Of a stretch of DNA of 28,601 nt, positions 16,192 to 24,547 are shown piece after piece. The translations under genes were made by a program, and so were the position numbers. The DNA comes from Caryophanales bacterium. Lineage in GTDB: Bacteria; Bacillota_I; Bacilli_A; RFN20; CAG-288. The DNA is taken from the NCBI GenBank assembly GCA_021621525.1, contig JAJVUU010000022.1:1-28601 (forward strand), written 5' to 3'. A model generated the notes under the pieces. It saw only the letters and a list, made by a program, of their open reading frames with translations. It did not search any database and was not told the origin of the DNA. Every line of letters starts with the position of its first letter. Position 1 is the first letter of the stretch.

Positions 16192-19100
16192 CGCTTTCCT
16201 CCTACTTTTTCTTCCATGATTTCATCAAAGGATTTCTTCAGTTCACTGTAGTTTCTCCAGGTATGGGCATAGATGCCATTCCCGGTATTCTTTTCACATC
16301 CCCTCAAAAACACATAGTAGACTCCTCCGAAATGTTGAGAATAGATCTCTTCCTCATCAAGATCAGGATAGAATGGCTTCAGGTATTGAATCAAGGTGTA
16401 TGCATATAAGGTTCTCTGGATAGAATAGGCAGAATCAACCCTGGCTTTCAGATCCTTTGTCTCATGATAAGACAGGAAATCATCGTTGAGGCTATCCGAT
16501 TTCCAGTCAACGATCGAATAATATTCTCCTCTTCTGAAAAGAAGATCGATAAAACCGTTGAAGCAATTCTTCAGCCTCTCTCCCTCCCTGTTGAAATCAA
16601 ATTCCACTTCAGCCCTTCTATCCTGTTCCGTGATTTCATCTAAGGAGAACGTTCCTTCGATGGCATTTCCTCCATGGATGACAGGGAAGAGTGCATTCAT
16701 GACATTTTCAACCATGGTCTTTGTCGGTCCAAGCCAGTCTTCCTTCATTTCAAGTCCGTTTTCTTCGAACCTTGCCTGAATCTGTTCCTGGAGGTGGAAA
16801 TCATAGCGATGGAATCTCAGTTTTTCAAAGATGGCATGGAGGATGGTTCCTATCAGGGCACCTTTTGGATAATCTATGGGAAATTCCATAGGTTCCTCCT
16901 TTGCCGTCAAAGTCTTGACAGAGAATCCGTACTTATCAAACCTGGAAAGGCCATGGAGGTCTTCATCGTCTTCATCCTCCTCATCTTTGGGATGGGAAAG
17001 AGAAGAATAGGAATGGGTATAGGTCTTCTTATTCGGTCCATCCGAAACCATCTGCTTCAGCGTAGCAATCTGTTGTGTCGGTGAATCATCCTGCGGTTTT
17101 TCTTTGGCCTGAAGAATAAGACTGGTCTCTTTCTGAAGCTGGTCATATTTTCTATCATCATCGGCAAGGGACAGATAGTCTTCTTTATGTTGGTTTATCA
17201 GGTTCTTGAGCGTCTCATAAAGGAAGGGTTGCCCGAATTTCTCATAAAGAGGAAGGATCATCACAAACTGAGCTCTCGTATAGGCAACATAGAAGAGGCG
17301 TTTCCATTCTTCCGTCTCGTCTATCTGACATTCTTCCCTTTTCTCGAAAATCAAATACTGATGCTTGTCCGGACCATGGAACGTAAATACACTGCCTTGA
17401 CGATTGGGCTCGACGAAGCCTCCGACGGCGATGACGACCGGGAACTGAAGTCCTTTGGAGGCATGCATCGTCATGATCTGAACACAATCAAAGTTCGTCG
17501 ACCTTTCGATGGTGGCAGAAGCATCTTCACCCTTTCCTTCCTGAAGGTTCTTCAGATAACGAATCAAATCAGAAAGATCATGCCCCTGGGAAAGGTATTC
17601 TATGGCGACGCTTCCAATCTGTCTGAAGATACCAAAGGACTGCATATTGCTTAGGCCATGCAGGTTCTTGCTGATTTCAGAAGAAACCAGGATGTCATCG
17701 ATGAGATCTTCCCATTTCTCTTCATGGGCGATATCACGCCATCTGTCGATTTTCCTGCGCTGGGGAGAAAAGGCGTCATTTTCATTGATGACCTCAATCT
17801 TGGAAAGAGGAATGGCGAAGAAGCTGGTGAACAGAGACTTTTTATAATAATTGATATTCCTGCCGGTGAAATCCTTGCACTCCAAAGCTTCAAAAAGGGC
17901 AATCCAATCCGCGCATTCCTTGCCGGTGAACAGATTGGGATCCTTGTTCCTGAGATAGGGGATGCCGGCATTCTTCAAAGCATTGGAGACATCTTTCATC
18001 TCATTGGATGTCCTTGCCAAAACGGCAAAATCACGGAAGGTTACGTTCCTGAACTCTTTTTCTCCTTTTCCCCTGATACGCAGCCGAGTCTGCTTCGTCT
18101 TTGAATCGATTGAGCAGCAATCGATGATTTTCTTGACGGCAATCATGGCAAAGCTTCTGCTGTCAAGTCCGAGGTCCTTGTCTGCAATCCAAAAGGCTTT
18201 GGCTTCTTTTCCATCAAAAAGGGCTTCATGTTCATCTCCGTCCACGTCTTTCGTGCAGTATTCGCTATCGACGAATTCAGTGCCATGGAAATTATAGAAT
18301 TGGAAGAGATGGTTGCAGGAAGAGACCATATTCGGCGTTGAACGGTAGTTCTTTGCAAGAAGACATTTCTCTCCGTTTGGCATCGAGGAAATCATGCTGA
18401 CAGCCTTGTAATAGACATTGACATCCGCACCCTGGAAAGAATAGATGGATTGCTTCGGGTCCCCGACGACGATGATATGATGTCGGTCATCCTTCATGAA
18501 GATTTCAGAGAAGATATCGAACTGCTTCTGATTGGTATCCTGGAACTCATCGATGATGGCAAACCTGTATTTGTCTCTGAGCTTCTTCAAGAAGCGGGGA
18601 TTGTGAAGCGTGGATTCCCTGACCGTGCGGATCATGTCGTCGAAACTTTGTTCCTTGTTCTTCCTTTTTTCTTCTTGCCATTGGATGTAGAAATCCTTCA
18701 GATAGACCTTGCAAAGATATTTGTTGAGCTTGATGTCCTTCAACATCTTCTTGATATCAGAAAAGAAAACGAAAGCCTCTTTTTGTTCTTCGCTCATCGT
18801 CTTGGTGCGTTTGAAATGAACACCGTCATAGTTGAATCCCTGCTGATAGCATCCATCAAGTTCCTGAGCAAAAGAGACGCCTTGTTTATTGATGATGGTT
18901 TTGGCCACCTCATAGTTTCTCTTTAATTCTTCGTTTCCTGGAACGGCAAACAGATCCTGGATGACCTCAGCCTTACGGCTATCCCTGAAGAGCTTATAAC
19001 ACCAGGTTTCAAATCTGGTATCTTCGTTTTGCTCCAGGGAAATGATGTCCTTGTCTTCCTGATAATCAAAATCGAGATAATATCTAGACAAGGCATCCAG

Positions 19101-19544
19101 GAAGACTCTGACACACTTGTCGACATCATATTTTTCATCGGCATCGACAAAGGATGTGATTTCATCCAGGATTTTTCCCTGCCTGAGATATTGGTTGGCA
19201 AAGGCAATCAACGGTTCGTTGGAAATGGTGGACAAACCCAAAGGAACGCCTGCGGAAATACCAAATTCCTTGATGGTGTTCATACAGAAAGAGTGGATGG
19301 TATAGATGGATGCCTGATTGATATCCACGCCATGGATTTTGTTTCGGATACGGTTCTTGAGTTCTCCGGCCGCCTTCTCCGTATAGGTGACGATCAGGAT
19401 GGAGCTTAGGTCATAATGGTATAGATTGACGAGCTTATCGACGATCTGAATGATGTTATAGGTCTTTCCTGTACCTGCCGATGCCTCGATGACATAGTTC
19501 TTCAACGGGCTGAAGCTGTTCAAATCAAACTTATTCACCCCCAT
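16188..19544 (-). CDS. recB: RecBCD enzyme subunit RecB (helicase-nuclease)
   Basis: A 3'-5' SF1A helicase plus RecB-family nuclease that resects double-strand breaks and degrades foreign linear DNA. Helicase motifs: Walker A in IEASAGTGKT (residues 19-28; the EASAGTGKT form is typical of RecB, AddA usually has SASAGSGKT), TYTEKAAGEL, TIHSFC, IDEFQDT (331-337), GDPKQSIYSFQGAD (361-374), NYRST and MTMHASKGLQFP. The C-terminal nuclease has His903, Asp1000, Asp1013 and Lys1015 (D-x12-D-x-K), then HFGGVYYVFLRG, a RecB-specific stretch. There are no AddB-type iron-sulfur cysteines. I chose the ATG at 19544 (1118 residues) because GGAGG lies 9 bases upstream; starts at 19550 or 19589 are possible. 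It overlaps recC by 14 bases and recD by 4. Confidence 0.94.
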   Translation of the reverse strand: MGVNKFDLNSFSPLKNYVIEASAGTGKTYNIIQIVDKLVNLYHYDLSSILIVTYTEKAAGELKNRIRNKIHGVDINQASIYTIHSFCMNTIKEFGISAGVPLGLSTISNEPLIAFANQYLRQGKILDEITSFVDADEKYDVDKCVRVFLDALSRYYLDFDYQEDKDIISLEQNEDTRFETWCYKLFRDSRKAEVIQDLFAVPGNEELKRNYEVAKTIINKQGVSFAQELDGCYQQGFNYDGVHFKRTKTMSEEQKEAFVFFSDIKKMLKDIKLNKYLCKVYLKDFYIQWQEEKRKNKEQSFDDMIRTVRESTLHNPRFLKKLRDKYRFAIIDEFQDTNQKQFDIFSEIFMKDDRHHIIVVGDPKQSIYSFQGADVNVYYKAVSMISSMPNGEKCLLAKNYRSTPNMVSSCNHLFQFYNFHGTEFVDSEYCTKDVDGDEHEALFDGKEAKAFWIADKDLGLDSRSFAMIAVKKIIDCCSIDSKTKQTRLRIRGKGEKEFRNVTFRDFAVLARTSNEMKDVSNALKNAGIPYLRNKDPNLFTGKECADWIALFEALECKDFTGRNINYYKKSLFTSFFAIPLSKIEVINENDAFSPQRRKIDRWRDIAHEEKWEDLIDDILVSSEISKNLHGLSNMQSFGIFRQIGSVAIEYLSQGHDLSDLIRYLKNLQEGKGEDASATIERSTNFDCVQIMTMHASKGLQFPVVIAVGGFVEPNRQGSVFTFHGPDKHQYLIFEKREECQIDETEEWKRLFYVAYTRAQFVMILPLYEKFGQPFLYETLKNLINQHKEDYLSLADDDRKYDQLQKETSLILQAKEKPQDDSPTQQIATLKQMVSDGPNKKTYTHSYSSLSHPKDEEDEDDEDLHGLSRFDKYGFSVKTLTAKEEPMEFPIDYPKGALIGTILHAIFEKLRFHRYDFHLQEQIQARFEENGLEMKEDWLGPTKTMVENVMNALFPVIHGGNAIEGTFSLDEITEQDRRAEVEFDFNREGERLKNCFNGFIDLLFRRGEYYSIVDWKSDSLNDDFLSYHETKDLKARVDSAYSIQRTLYAYTLIQYLKPFYPDLDEEEIYSQHFGGVYYVFLRGCEKNTGNGIYAHTWRNYSELKKSFDEIMEEKVGGKR

Positions 19545-22413
19545 TTTCATTTTCCTCCATCTTTTCGTAATGTAAGAAAAGGATTTCATCAGAAATACGT
19601 TCTTTTTCTAAGGAAATCTCATCCTTAAACTGGTATCTTGTATATCCTAGTTTGCTTGCATCGAACAATTTTGCATAATCAAAGAAATTCCAAGGCGAAT
19701 GTTCTCCGTTCAATTCATTGTAGAATGAATCCAGGTTATCAATCTTGGCGTCTTTCTTTTCAAAGAAGGCTATCGGATAGCAACGATTGTCATGATTCAT
19801 CATATGACGATGAATCATATTGAGTGTGTGGATGGCCGTTTCCTTATCCACATCGAATTCCCTTTGGGATTCACCGAATTTCAAAATTATATGGAAAAAA
19901 TAAGGGGATTCCTGACTTGCGATATCCATAAGGGCAGCGGCATAGACATAAAGGAACTTATCCGCTGAAGCATGCCTGTCATTCGAAATCGGCTTCAGGA
20001 CAAAATAATATCGCGTAGACTGGTCGATAAACCGACAGAATTCATTGTCGCAGAGAAGAACCCATTCTTCCTTTTCATCCTTGAGACGAAGGTCAGGAAG
20101 CCTGATGATTTCATAATTCAGATGGGAAACATGATTGACACCATCGATGACCTTCTGGCAATCATCGATCATCCTGTTGAATTCCTTGTCCTTGATATCT
20201 TCGTTGATATCAGGAAGCGAGTGCATGATTTCAAAGCCCCTCTTATAAGCCTCCTTGTCAGCATTCTCGATATATTCTCGCTTTTCATGAAGGAAGGAAG
20301 CGATGATGGAACTTGTCATATTGCTCCTGGTCAGACTGTCAAGAGAGAAAGGCTCGAATTCATTCTGAGTCTTCTCATAGACATCGGCATTCCTGCCGAA
20401 TTGTCTTGACGCCTTGTATTTCAATGGTTCAGTCAGGTAGTTTTTGATATTGGAAAGGGTTATCTTTCCGTCGTACTCGTCTTCTGAATCGTCTTCTTCA
20501 TGAAGAATATCAGGTTCATCCTTCATGCTTAGAAGATCATTGAAATAATCCTTGTCTTTGAATTCCTTCTTGGTGAACAATGTATCATAGCTTCTCGTCT
20601 CATCGATGTTGATGGTATGTTCATGATGTTCAAGATGGAAATATTGTTCCAGAGTGACAAGGAAGCTGGACGGATAAAATTCCTCATCGCTTTTCAAATC
20701 ACGGTTGACGTAGCTGACATAGAAGGCTTTTTCGGCATTTTCAGCCTGAAGGAGAAATGATTCGAACAAAGGCGGGGTCAATTCCTTACGGATATCCAGC
20801 TCACTTCTTATCTTCACCTTTGGAAAATTGGCTGAACTGGCATCCAAAAAGAAAATATACTTGGCTGAAAGAATGGCTTCCTCATGATAATCAGCAAATG
20901 TGATGCCTCTGGTATATAAAGGACCATCTTCAGAAGAAGAAAAAACCATGTCTTTCAAAGAATAAAAAAGCGTCATCAATGGAATATTTCCATTGGCAAG
21001 GCCATATTCTTCAAATCGATACAGCTCATTTTGTACCTTGACAAAATCTTGGTTTGTTTCGGCTCCATGATTATCCAAAACAGAGAACCACTTGGAAAGC
21101 TCCTGACTTATATGGTGAAGACTTTCAGGAGTGATGCAAGGAAAAGAGTGAACCGCATCGATGAAGGCATCGATGTCATCGATCAGATTCACGAAATGTA
21201 GAATGGCATCATCATCCATACCGATGGTATGATAGGGAAGATAGCTTCCTTGCTCCAATTCGACAAGAGAGTCATCGACGTTATGATAGGAAACCAGCTT
21301 GGACAAAAGAAGACGTTTCTTGGCATAATCAAAATCATCCATGCTGTCTTTTCTACGATACACATTCATGTTCAGAATAGCTTCAGGAAATTCATCCTGT
21401 TCTTCCTTGCTGATTTCTCTCGCCTGGGCAATCATAGGATTATGAATCAGTTCATAGAAGTCCAATCTCGTATAATATCCCTTGTTTGCGATTTCCAAAA
21501 GCTTACAAAGGCCTTCCTTTAGGTCGCTATCCTTGCCTATGGAACCATTGATGGAAAACGGGACATCCGGAAAATTGATGTTATCCTGGGAAAAGACTCT
21601 TTTGATTTCATTCTTATATGAAGTGATGTCCGGTGCAAGGACCAGAAAATCAGAATAATGGTTCTCCGGTTGCTGAAGCAAATGACAGATAGTCGAATGG
21701 ACAGCCTCTGTCTCTCGCATCCTGGAGGGAGCCGAAAGAACTGAAATTTCGTTTTTCTTATCTAAGGAAGGCTTCAGAAAATAGCATTTGACATCATGAG
21801 CTTCACAATAGGCATCTAAAATATCCACGGATGTCTTATCAAAGGAAAAGAAACCGAAAAAATACACTTTTTCCCTTTTTTCCAAGAAGCCTTGGCGATG
21901 TCCGTAAAGATAGCGAAGCGTTCCTTTCCGATAGGAATATAGTTCACGCATCACTTCATCATAGACCTTTTTCTGCCAACCGATGATATCGATTGCTTCC
22001 TTGTCATAATCCAGAAAAAGAGAAGCCACAGAATCAGCAAGATCATAAAGCTGAATGGCATCAAGTTTGCCGTTTTTATATAAATAAGAAGAAATGTCAT
22101 CAGGAAATTCATCTTTATTATCTTCCATAGACAAATATTTCAATAAAAACTCACGAAGGAGTCCTTTGCTGACGATATGATAATTATCTCCCATATCCAA
22201 AAGAGAAAGAAGACCATCTTCGAGTTTCAGGAAGCGGACGTTCATCAAGACACCTGCATCGTTTTTCAAAAAGACGCTTTTGAAATACCCCTCCATATTC
22301 TTATGTGGAATGATGATGGTAGAAACTGAAAAAGCATCCTTCTTGTGCCTTATTTCATCCACCAGCTGAAGGGCCAGGGTCTCCAGTTTCTCACTTTCTA
22401 TCAGTTCTTTCAT
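19531..22413 (-). CDS. recC: RecBCD enzyme subunit RecC (Chi-scanning scaffold)
   Basis: The inactive helicase/nuclease-fold subunit that splits DNA strands and, in studied enzymes, scans for Chi. RecC proteins diverge greatly, but several collinear segments are recognisable. They are LYDLADSVASLFLDYDKEAI, KVYFFGFFSFD, APSRMRETEAVHS (RecC consensus is CHSPQREVEVLHD), DFLVLAPDITSYKNEIKRVF, the internal KYIFFLDASSANFPK, and ENAEKAFYVSYVNRDLKSDEEFYPSSFLVTL split over about 30 residues. No Walker A and no nuclease triad are seen, as expected. I start it at the ATG at 22413, with GTGAGG 6 bases upstream; the upstream GTG at 22425 lies within that ribosome binding site. The protein is 960 residues, shorter than E. 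coli RecC (about 1120). It is the first gene of the recCBD operon. Confidence 0.9.
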   Translation of the reverse strand: MKELIESEKLETLALQLVDEIRHKKDAFSVSTIIIPHKNMEGYFKSVFLKNDAGVLMNVRFLKLEDGLLSLLDMGDNYHIVSKGLLREFLLKYLSMEDNKDEFPDDISSYLYKNGKLDAIQLYDLADSVASLFLDYDKEAIDIIGWQKKVYDEVMRELYSYRKGTLRYLYGHRQGFLEKREKVYFFGFFSFDKTSVDILDAYCEAHDVKCYFLKPSLDKKNEISVLSAPSRMRETEAVHSTICHLLQQPENHYSDFLVLAPDITSYKNEIKRVFSQDNINFPDVPFSINGSIGKDSDLKEGLCKLLEIANKGYYTRLDFYELIHNPMIAQAREISKEEQDEFPEAILNMNVYRRKDSMDDFDYAKKRLLLSKLVSYHNVDDSLVELEQGSYLPYHTIGMDDDAILHFVNLIDDIDAFIDAVHSFPCITPESLHHISQELSKWFSVLDNHGAETNQDFVKVQNELYRFEEYGLANGNIPLMTLFYSLKDMVFSSSEDGPLYTRGITFADYHEEAILSAKYIFFLDASSANFPKVKIRSELDIRKELTPPLFESFLLQAENAEKAFYVSYVNRDLKSDEEFYPSSFLVTLEQYFHLEHHEHTINIDETRSYDTLFTKKEFKDKDYFNDLLSMKDEPDILHEEDDSEDEYDGKITLSNIKNYLTEPLKYKASRQFGRNADVYEKTQNEFEPFSLDSLTRSNMTSSIIASFLHEKREYIENADKEAYKRGFEIMHSLPDINEDIKDKEFNRMIDDCQKVIDGVNHVSHLNYEIIRLPDLRLKDEKEEWVLLCDNEFCRFIDQSTRYYFVLKPISNDRHASADKFLYVYAAALMDIASQESPYFFHIILKFGESQREFDVDKETAIHTLNMIHRHMMNHDNRCYPIAFFEKKDAKIDNLDSFYNELNGEHSPWNFFDYAKLFDASKLGYTRYQFKDEISLEKERISDEILFLHYEKMEENENGGE

Positions 22414-22512
22414 AAAGGGCCTCACTTTTCTGAACGAATATATTTTAATATGAAACGTCTCTTCTTTCTTTAATAATTCTTAAAAATGCCATTGTTTGTC
22501 TCTCAACCTTTT

Positions 22513-22592
22513 TATAATGCAGCATTTCATAGATGAAAAGTTGCCTTTAAGGAGTCTGAAGGATGATTTTGATACCAACTTTTGGCTATAAT
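22513..22592 (+). promoter_or_regulatory. Candidate promoters (two TATAAT boxes) for the ArsC-like gene
   Basis: Perfect TATAAT hexamers occur at 22513-22518 and 22587-22592 on the plus strand. The first has TTGTTT (22492-22497) at a short 15-base spacing. The second has no good -35. An AAGGAG at 22549-22554 with an ATG at 22563 lies between them, so start-site choice for the downstream gene depends on which box is used. Confidence 0.35.
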
Positions 22593-22616
22593 GGAGAAGA
22601 AGCAGAGAGGCTTTCC

Positions 22617-22964
22617 ATGAACATACAGATTTTTGGAAAAAACAAAGATTTCGACACAAAAAAGGCACAGAGATACTTCAAGGAACGTTCCATCCGTTTC
22701 CAATACATCGACATGAATGACAAAGGTATGGCCAAAGGTGAATTCATATCCGTCATGAATGCCGTCGGTCTTCAAAGCATGATCAACTATAAATCCAAGG
22801 ACAAGACAAACCTTTCTTTGCTGGATTATCTTTCCGATGAAGCCAAAATCGACAAGCTCCTCGAATTGCAGCACTTGATTGCCACACCGATTGTCAGAAA
22901 CGGAAAAAAAGCTAGTGTCGGATATACACCTGAAGTTTACAAGAAATGGGAAGAAGAAAACTAG
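22617..22964 (+). CDS. ArsC/Spx-family thioredoxin-fold protein lacking all cysteines
   Basis: A 115-residue protein with the complete ArsC/Spx fold pattern: IQIFGKNKDFDTKKAQRYFKE, then a second strand FQYIDMN, helices, and the conserved late block TPIVRNGKKASVGYTPEVYKKW. Family members carry a redox Cys in the first loop (as in KKCxDT). Here that position is Asp11 and the protein has no Cys at all, so arsenate reduction or thiol sensing by the usual mechanism is impossible. Whether it has become a binding protein is unknown. I start at 22617, where family homology begins and GAGAGG sits 6 bases upstream. An in-frame ATG at 22563 with AAGGAG 8 bases upstream would add 18 residues with atypical codons. 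It is divergent from recC and converges on the ATP-grasp gene. Confidence 0.82.
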   Translation: MNIQIFGKNKDFDTKKAQRYFKERSIRFQYIDMNDKGMAKGEFISVMNAVGLQSMINYKSKDKTNLSLLDYLSDEAKIDKLLELQHLIATPIVRNGKKASVGYTPEVYKKWEEEN

Positions 22965-22972
22965 TTTGAAAA

Positions 22973-23012
22973 AGGACGTCTCAGTCACTCTTGGCTGCTA
23001 CGTCCTCTTTTT
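22973..23012. terminator. Bidirectional intrinsic terminator
   Basis: AGGACGT (22973-22979) pairs with ACGTCCT (23000-23006) around a 20-base loop. On the plus strand CTTTTT follows; on the minus strand the stem is followed by the complement of GAAAAA, again a U-run. It terminates the ArsC-like gene and overlaps the last codons of the convergent ATP-grasp gene. Confidence 0.75.
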
Positions 23013-24228
23013 CATCAAGAACAATATCGTTCGTCTTCACCTTCTCCTCAAGGCAATACTTGGCAAATGCCTTGACGTCCTTGAAATCATTGAAGTCAGC
23101 AATATAGAAATGGTCACCCATCTCATCGGCGATGGCCTGAGGAATATCTCCGTTCATCTTGAGAACAGGACCATATTTAGCCATGATGTCTTCATGGTCA
23201 TGGACATATTGCTTGGCATCACGCTGGGCAACATAGGAACAATAATACCTGGTATCTCCAAGGGGATGCCGATTTTCGCCATAAGCCACCATATCAGCCC
23301 AGACCTGATATAAATCCAGGGAACCTGAAAAGTCTTCCATATCGACGGTGTAACCGCCGGGAGCTCTCATGTTGACCTCCAAGCCAATGACTTCTCCTTT
23401 CTTCCACCGTCCAGGCTTATCCGTATTGGCAATGAAGAATTCACAATGGAAAAAACGATTTTTAGCCTGGAAGGCAAGAAGCACCTTTTCTCCGGCAGTC
23501 CTCAACTCATAGGGAATATCCTTATCGACATAATACCAGACGGAATGACCATAATTGACACAATCCATCAAGGAATCTGTTTCGACATGGCTGCAGGAAT
23601 AAATCGGTCTTGCAAGGCTGTCAGATACACCATCGAACGTCCTGATATAGCCATCGACATATTCTTCCATGATGTAGTCTATTTCTCTTTTCCTGGAGAA
23701 GAATGTATCCAAATCCTTTTCATTGGAAATTCTCCAGGTATCGCTGGCACCGACGCCATTGTTTGGCTTGACAATGACAGGGTAGCCGACTGCATCGATG
23801 AACTTCAGACAATCCTGCTTTGAGGAAACGATATGCCATTTTGCGGTCTTAACGCCCGCCAAAGTATAATACTTCTTCATGACGGACTTTAATTTATAGC
23901 GAGCAATCTCGCTAGCATTCAACCCAGTCTGAATATTGAAATCACTTCTGAGCCTGGCATCATTTTCAAGCCAGTATTCATTCAACGAATCAACCCAATC
24001 TATTTTTCCATAGCGATAGGTAAAATATCCCATGGCTTTTATCAATTCATTGTAGTTCGACAAATCAGAGACATAATAGTACTCCGTCAGAGCTTCCTTG
24101 AGTTCATAACGGAGATTGTCATAAGGAGTATCTCCGATTCCAAGGACATTCACTCCGTTTTTATGCAACGCAACAACGAAATGATAGTAATTCAAAGGAA
24201 AGTTGGGCGAAATGAAAACAAAATTCAT
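22981..24228 (-). CDS. ATP-grasp carboxylate-amine ligase family protein
   Basis: A 415-residue cytosolic ATP-grasp enzyme that should activate a carboxylate as acyl phosphate and join it to an amine or thiol. The N-terminal pre-ATP-grasp domain (1-105) starts NFVFISPNFPLNYYHFVVAL. The central ATP-binding segment is PVIVKPNNGVGASDT (150-164), with YIMEEYVDG at 185-193. The metal-binding end is IGLEVNMRAPGGY (281-293), where Glu and Asn coordinate magnesium. The 100-residue C-terminal part is unfamiliar. The start has GGAG about 10 bases upstream and an in-frame Met at the family's usual place. The substrate cannot be deduced, and no partner biosynthetic genes are adjacent. The leader of about 85 bases contains two hairpins. 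Its last codons lie inside a shared terminator. Confidence 0.88.
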   Translation of the reverse strand: MNFVFISPNFPLNYYHFVVALHKNGVNVLGIGDTPYDNLRYELKEALTEYYYVSDLSNYNELIKAMGYFTYRYGKIDWVDSLNEYWLENDARLRSDFNIQTGLNASEIARYKLKSVMKKYYTLAGVKTAKWHIVSSKQDCLKFIDAVGYPVIVKPNNGVGASDTWRISNEKDLDTFFSRKREIDYIMEEYVDGYIRTFDGVSDSLARPIYSCSHVETDSLMDCVNYGHSVWYYVDKDIPYELRTAGEKVLLAFQAKNRFFHCEFFIANTDKPGRWKKGEVIGLEVNMRAPGGYTVDMEDFSGSLDLYQVWADMVAYGENRHPLGDTRYYCSYVAQRDAKQYVHDHEDIMAKYGPVLKMNGDIPQAIADEMGDHFYIADFNDFKDVKAFAKYCLEEKVKTNDIVLDEKEDVAAKSD

Positions 24229-24248
24229 CTTTTAATTTCTCCAATCAC

Positions 24249-24267
24249 AATCTTCTTATAGAAGATT
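24249..24267. repeat. Perfect inverted repeat in the ATP-grasp leader
   Basis: An 8-base-pair palindrome (AATCTTCT pairing with AGAAGATT) with a 3-base loop lies just upstream of the ATP-grasp ribosome binding site. There is no U-run on either side, so it is not a terminator. It may affect translation or bind a dimeric regulator. Confidence 0.7.
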
Positions 24268-24289
24268 CCATTGAAGATATCAACGAATC

Positions 24290-24307
24290 AACCACAAGTA
24301 AGTGGTT
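24290..24307. repeat. Small inverted repeat in the ATP-grasp leader
   Basis: AACCAC (24290-24295) and GTGGTT (24302-24307) form a 6-base-pair hairpin with a 6-base loop, near the predicted 5' end of the ATP-grasp transcript. It also lies close to the proposed right end of the IS200/IS605-like segment. Confidence 0.55.
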
Positions 24308-24319
24308 ACCGACCACACA

Positions 24320-24349
24320 TATATACAAATCTGTACAAAAACAATGCAA
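24320..24349 (-). promoter_or_regulatory. Candidate promoter of the ATP-grasp gene
   Basis: On the minus strand TTGCAT (24344-24349) and TATATA (24320-24325) are 18 bases apart. Initiation near 24313 gives a leader of about 85 bases. The promoter begins only a few bases beyond the GGGG hairpin of the IS200/IS605-like end. Confidence 0.4.
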
Positions 24350-24351
24350 TC

Positions 24352-24547
24352 ATTCCCATACCCCCATCGGGGTTTCCTGGTTCATCCACCCCAGCTTGCA
24401 AGCAAGTCTTACAGAATGTCACCGGGCATAACGTCGGCTGTGGCCCAACCTAGTGCCTGACTGACAGGCATTGCATGTTTCTTCAGCCTTTGACAGGGTC
24501 GGATGTCATTCCTACGGAGGAATCTCCTTACATCCGGGCTCAAAGGC
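24352..24547 (-). other. IS200/IS605-type right-end / omega-RNA-like structured segment
   Basis: On the minus strand a three-tier hairpin (24486-24547) is built from three nested stems: GCCTTTGA with TCAAAGGC, CGGATGT with ACATCCG, and an inner GGAG/CTCC. Three smaller hairpins follow: TGCCTG/CAGGCA, CTTGC/GCAAG and a final CCCC-GAT-GGGG. Between them occur CCGACGTTA and GATGAACCAGGAAACCCC. From memory, this order (large hairpin over the 3' end of an ORF, CCGACGTTA, AACCAGGAA, then a terminal G/C hairpin) is typical of IS200/IS605 tnpB right ends, which encode omega-RNA. No covariance search was possible. No tnpB or tnpA is present here, so it could be a solo end, a decayed copy or a non-autonomous element. 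The strand and exact ends are inferred. Confidence 0.5.

Noticed and set aside
16188..22413. AddA/AddB (RexA/RexB) assignment for the helicase-nuclease genes
   Set aside because: The Walker A context, C-terminal HFGGVYYVFLRG block, lack of AddB iron-sulfur cysteines and nuclease in the second protein, and the adjacent recD all favour RecB and RecC.
24352..24547. T-box, SRP RNA, tmRNA or RNase P RNA on the minus strand
   Set aside because: None of the conserved cores of these RNAs is recognisable; the motif order fits an IS200/IS605 right end better.
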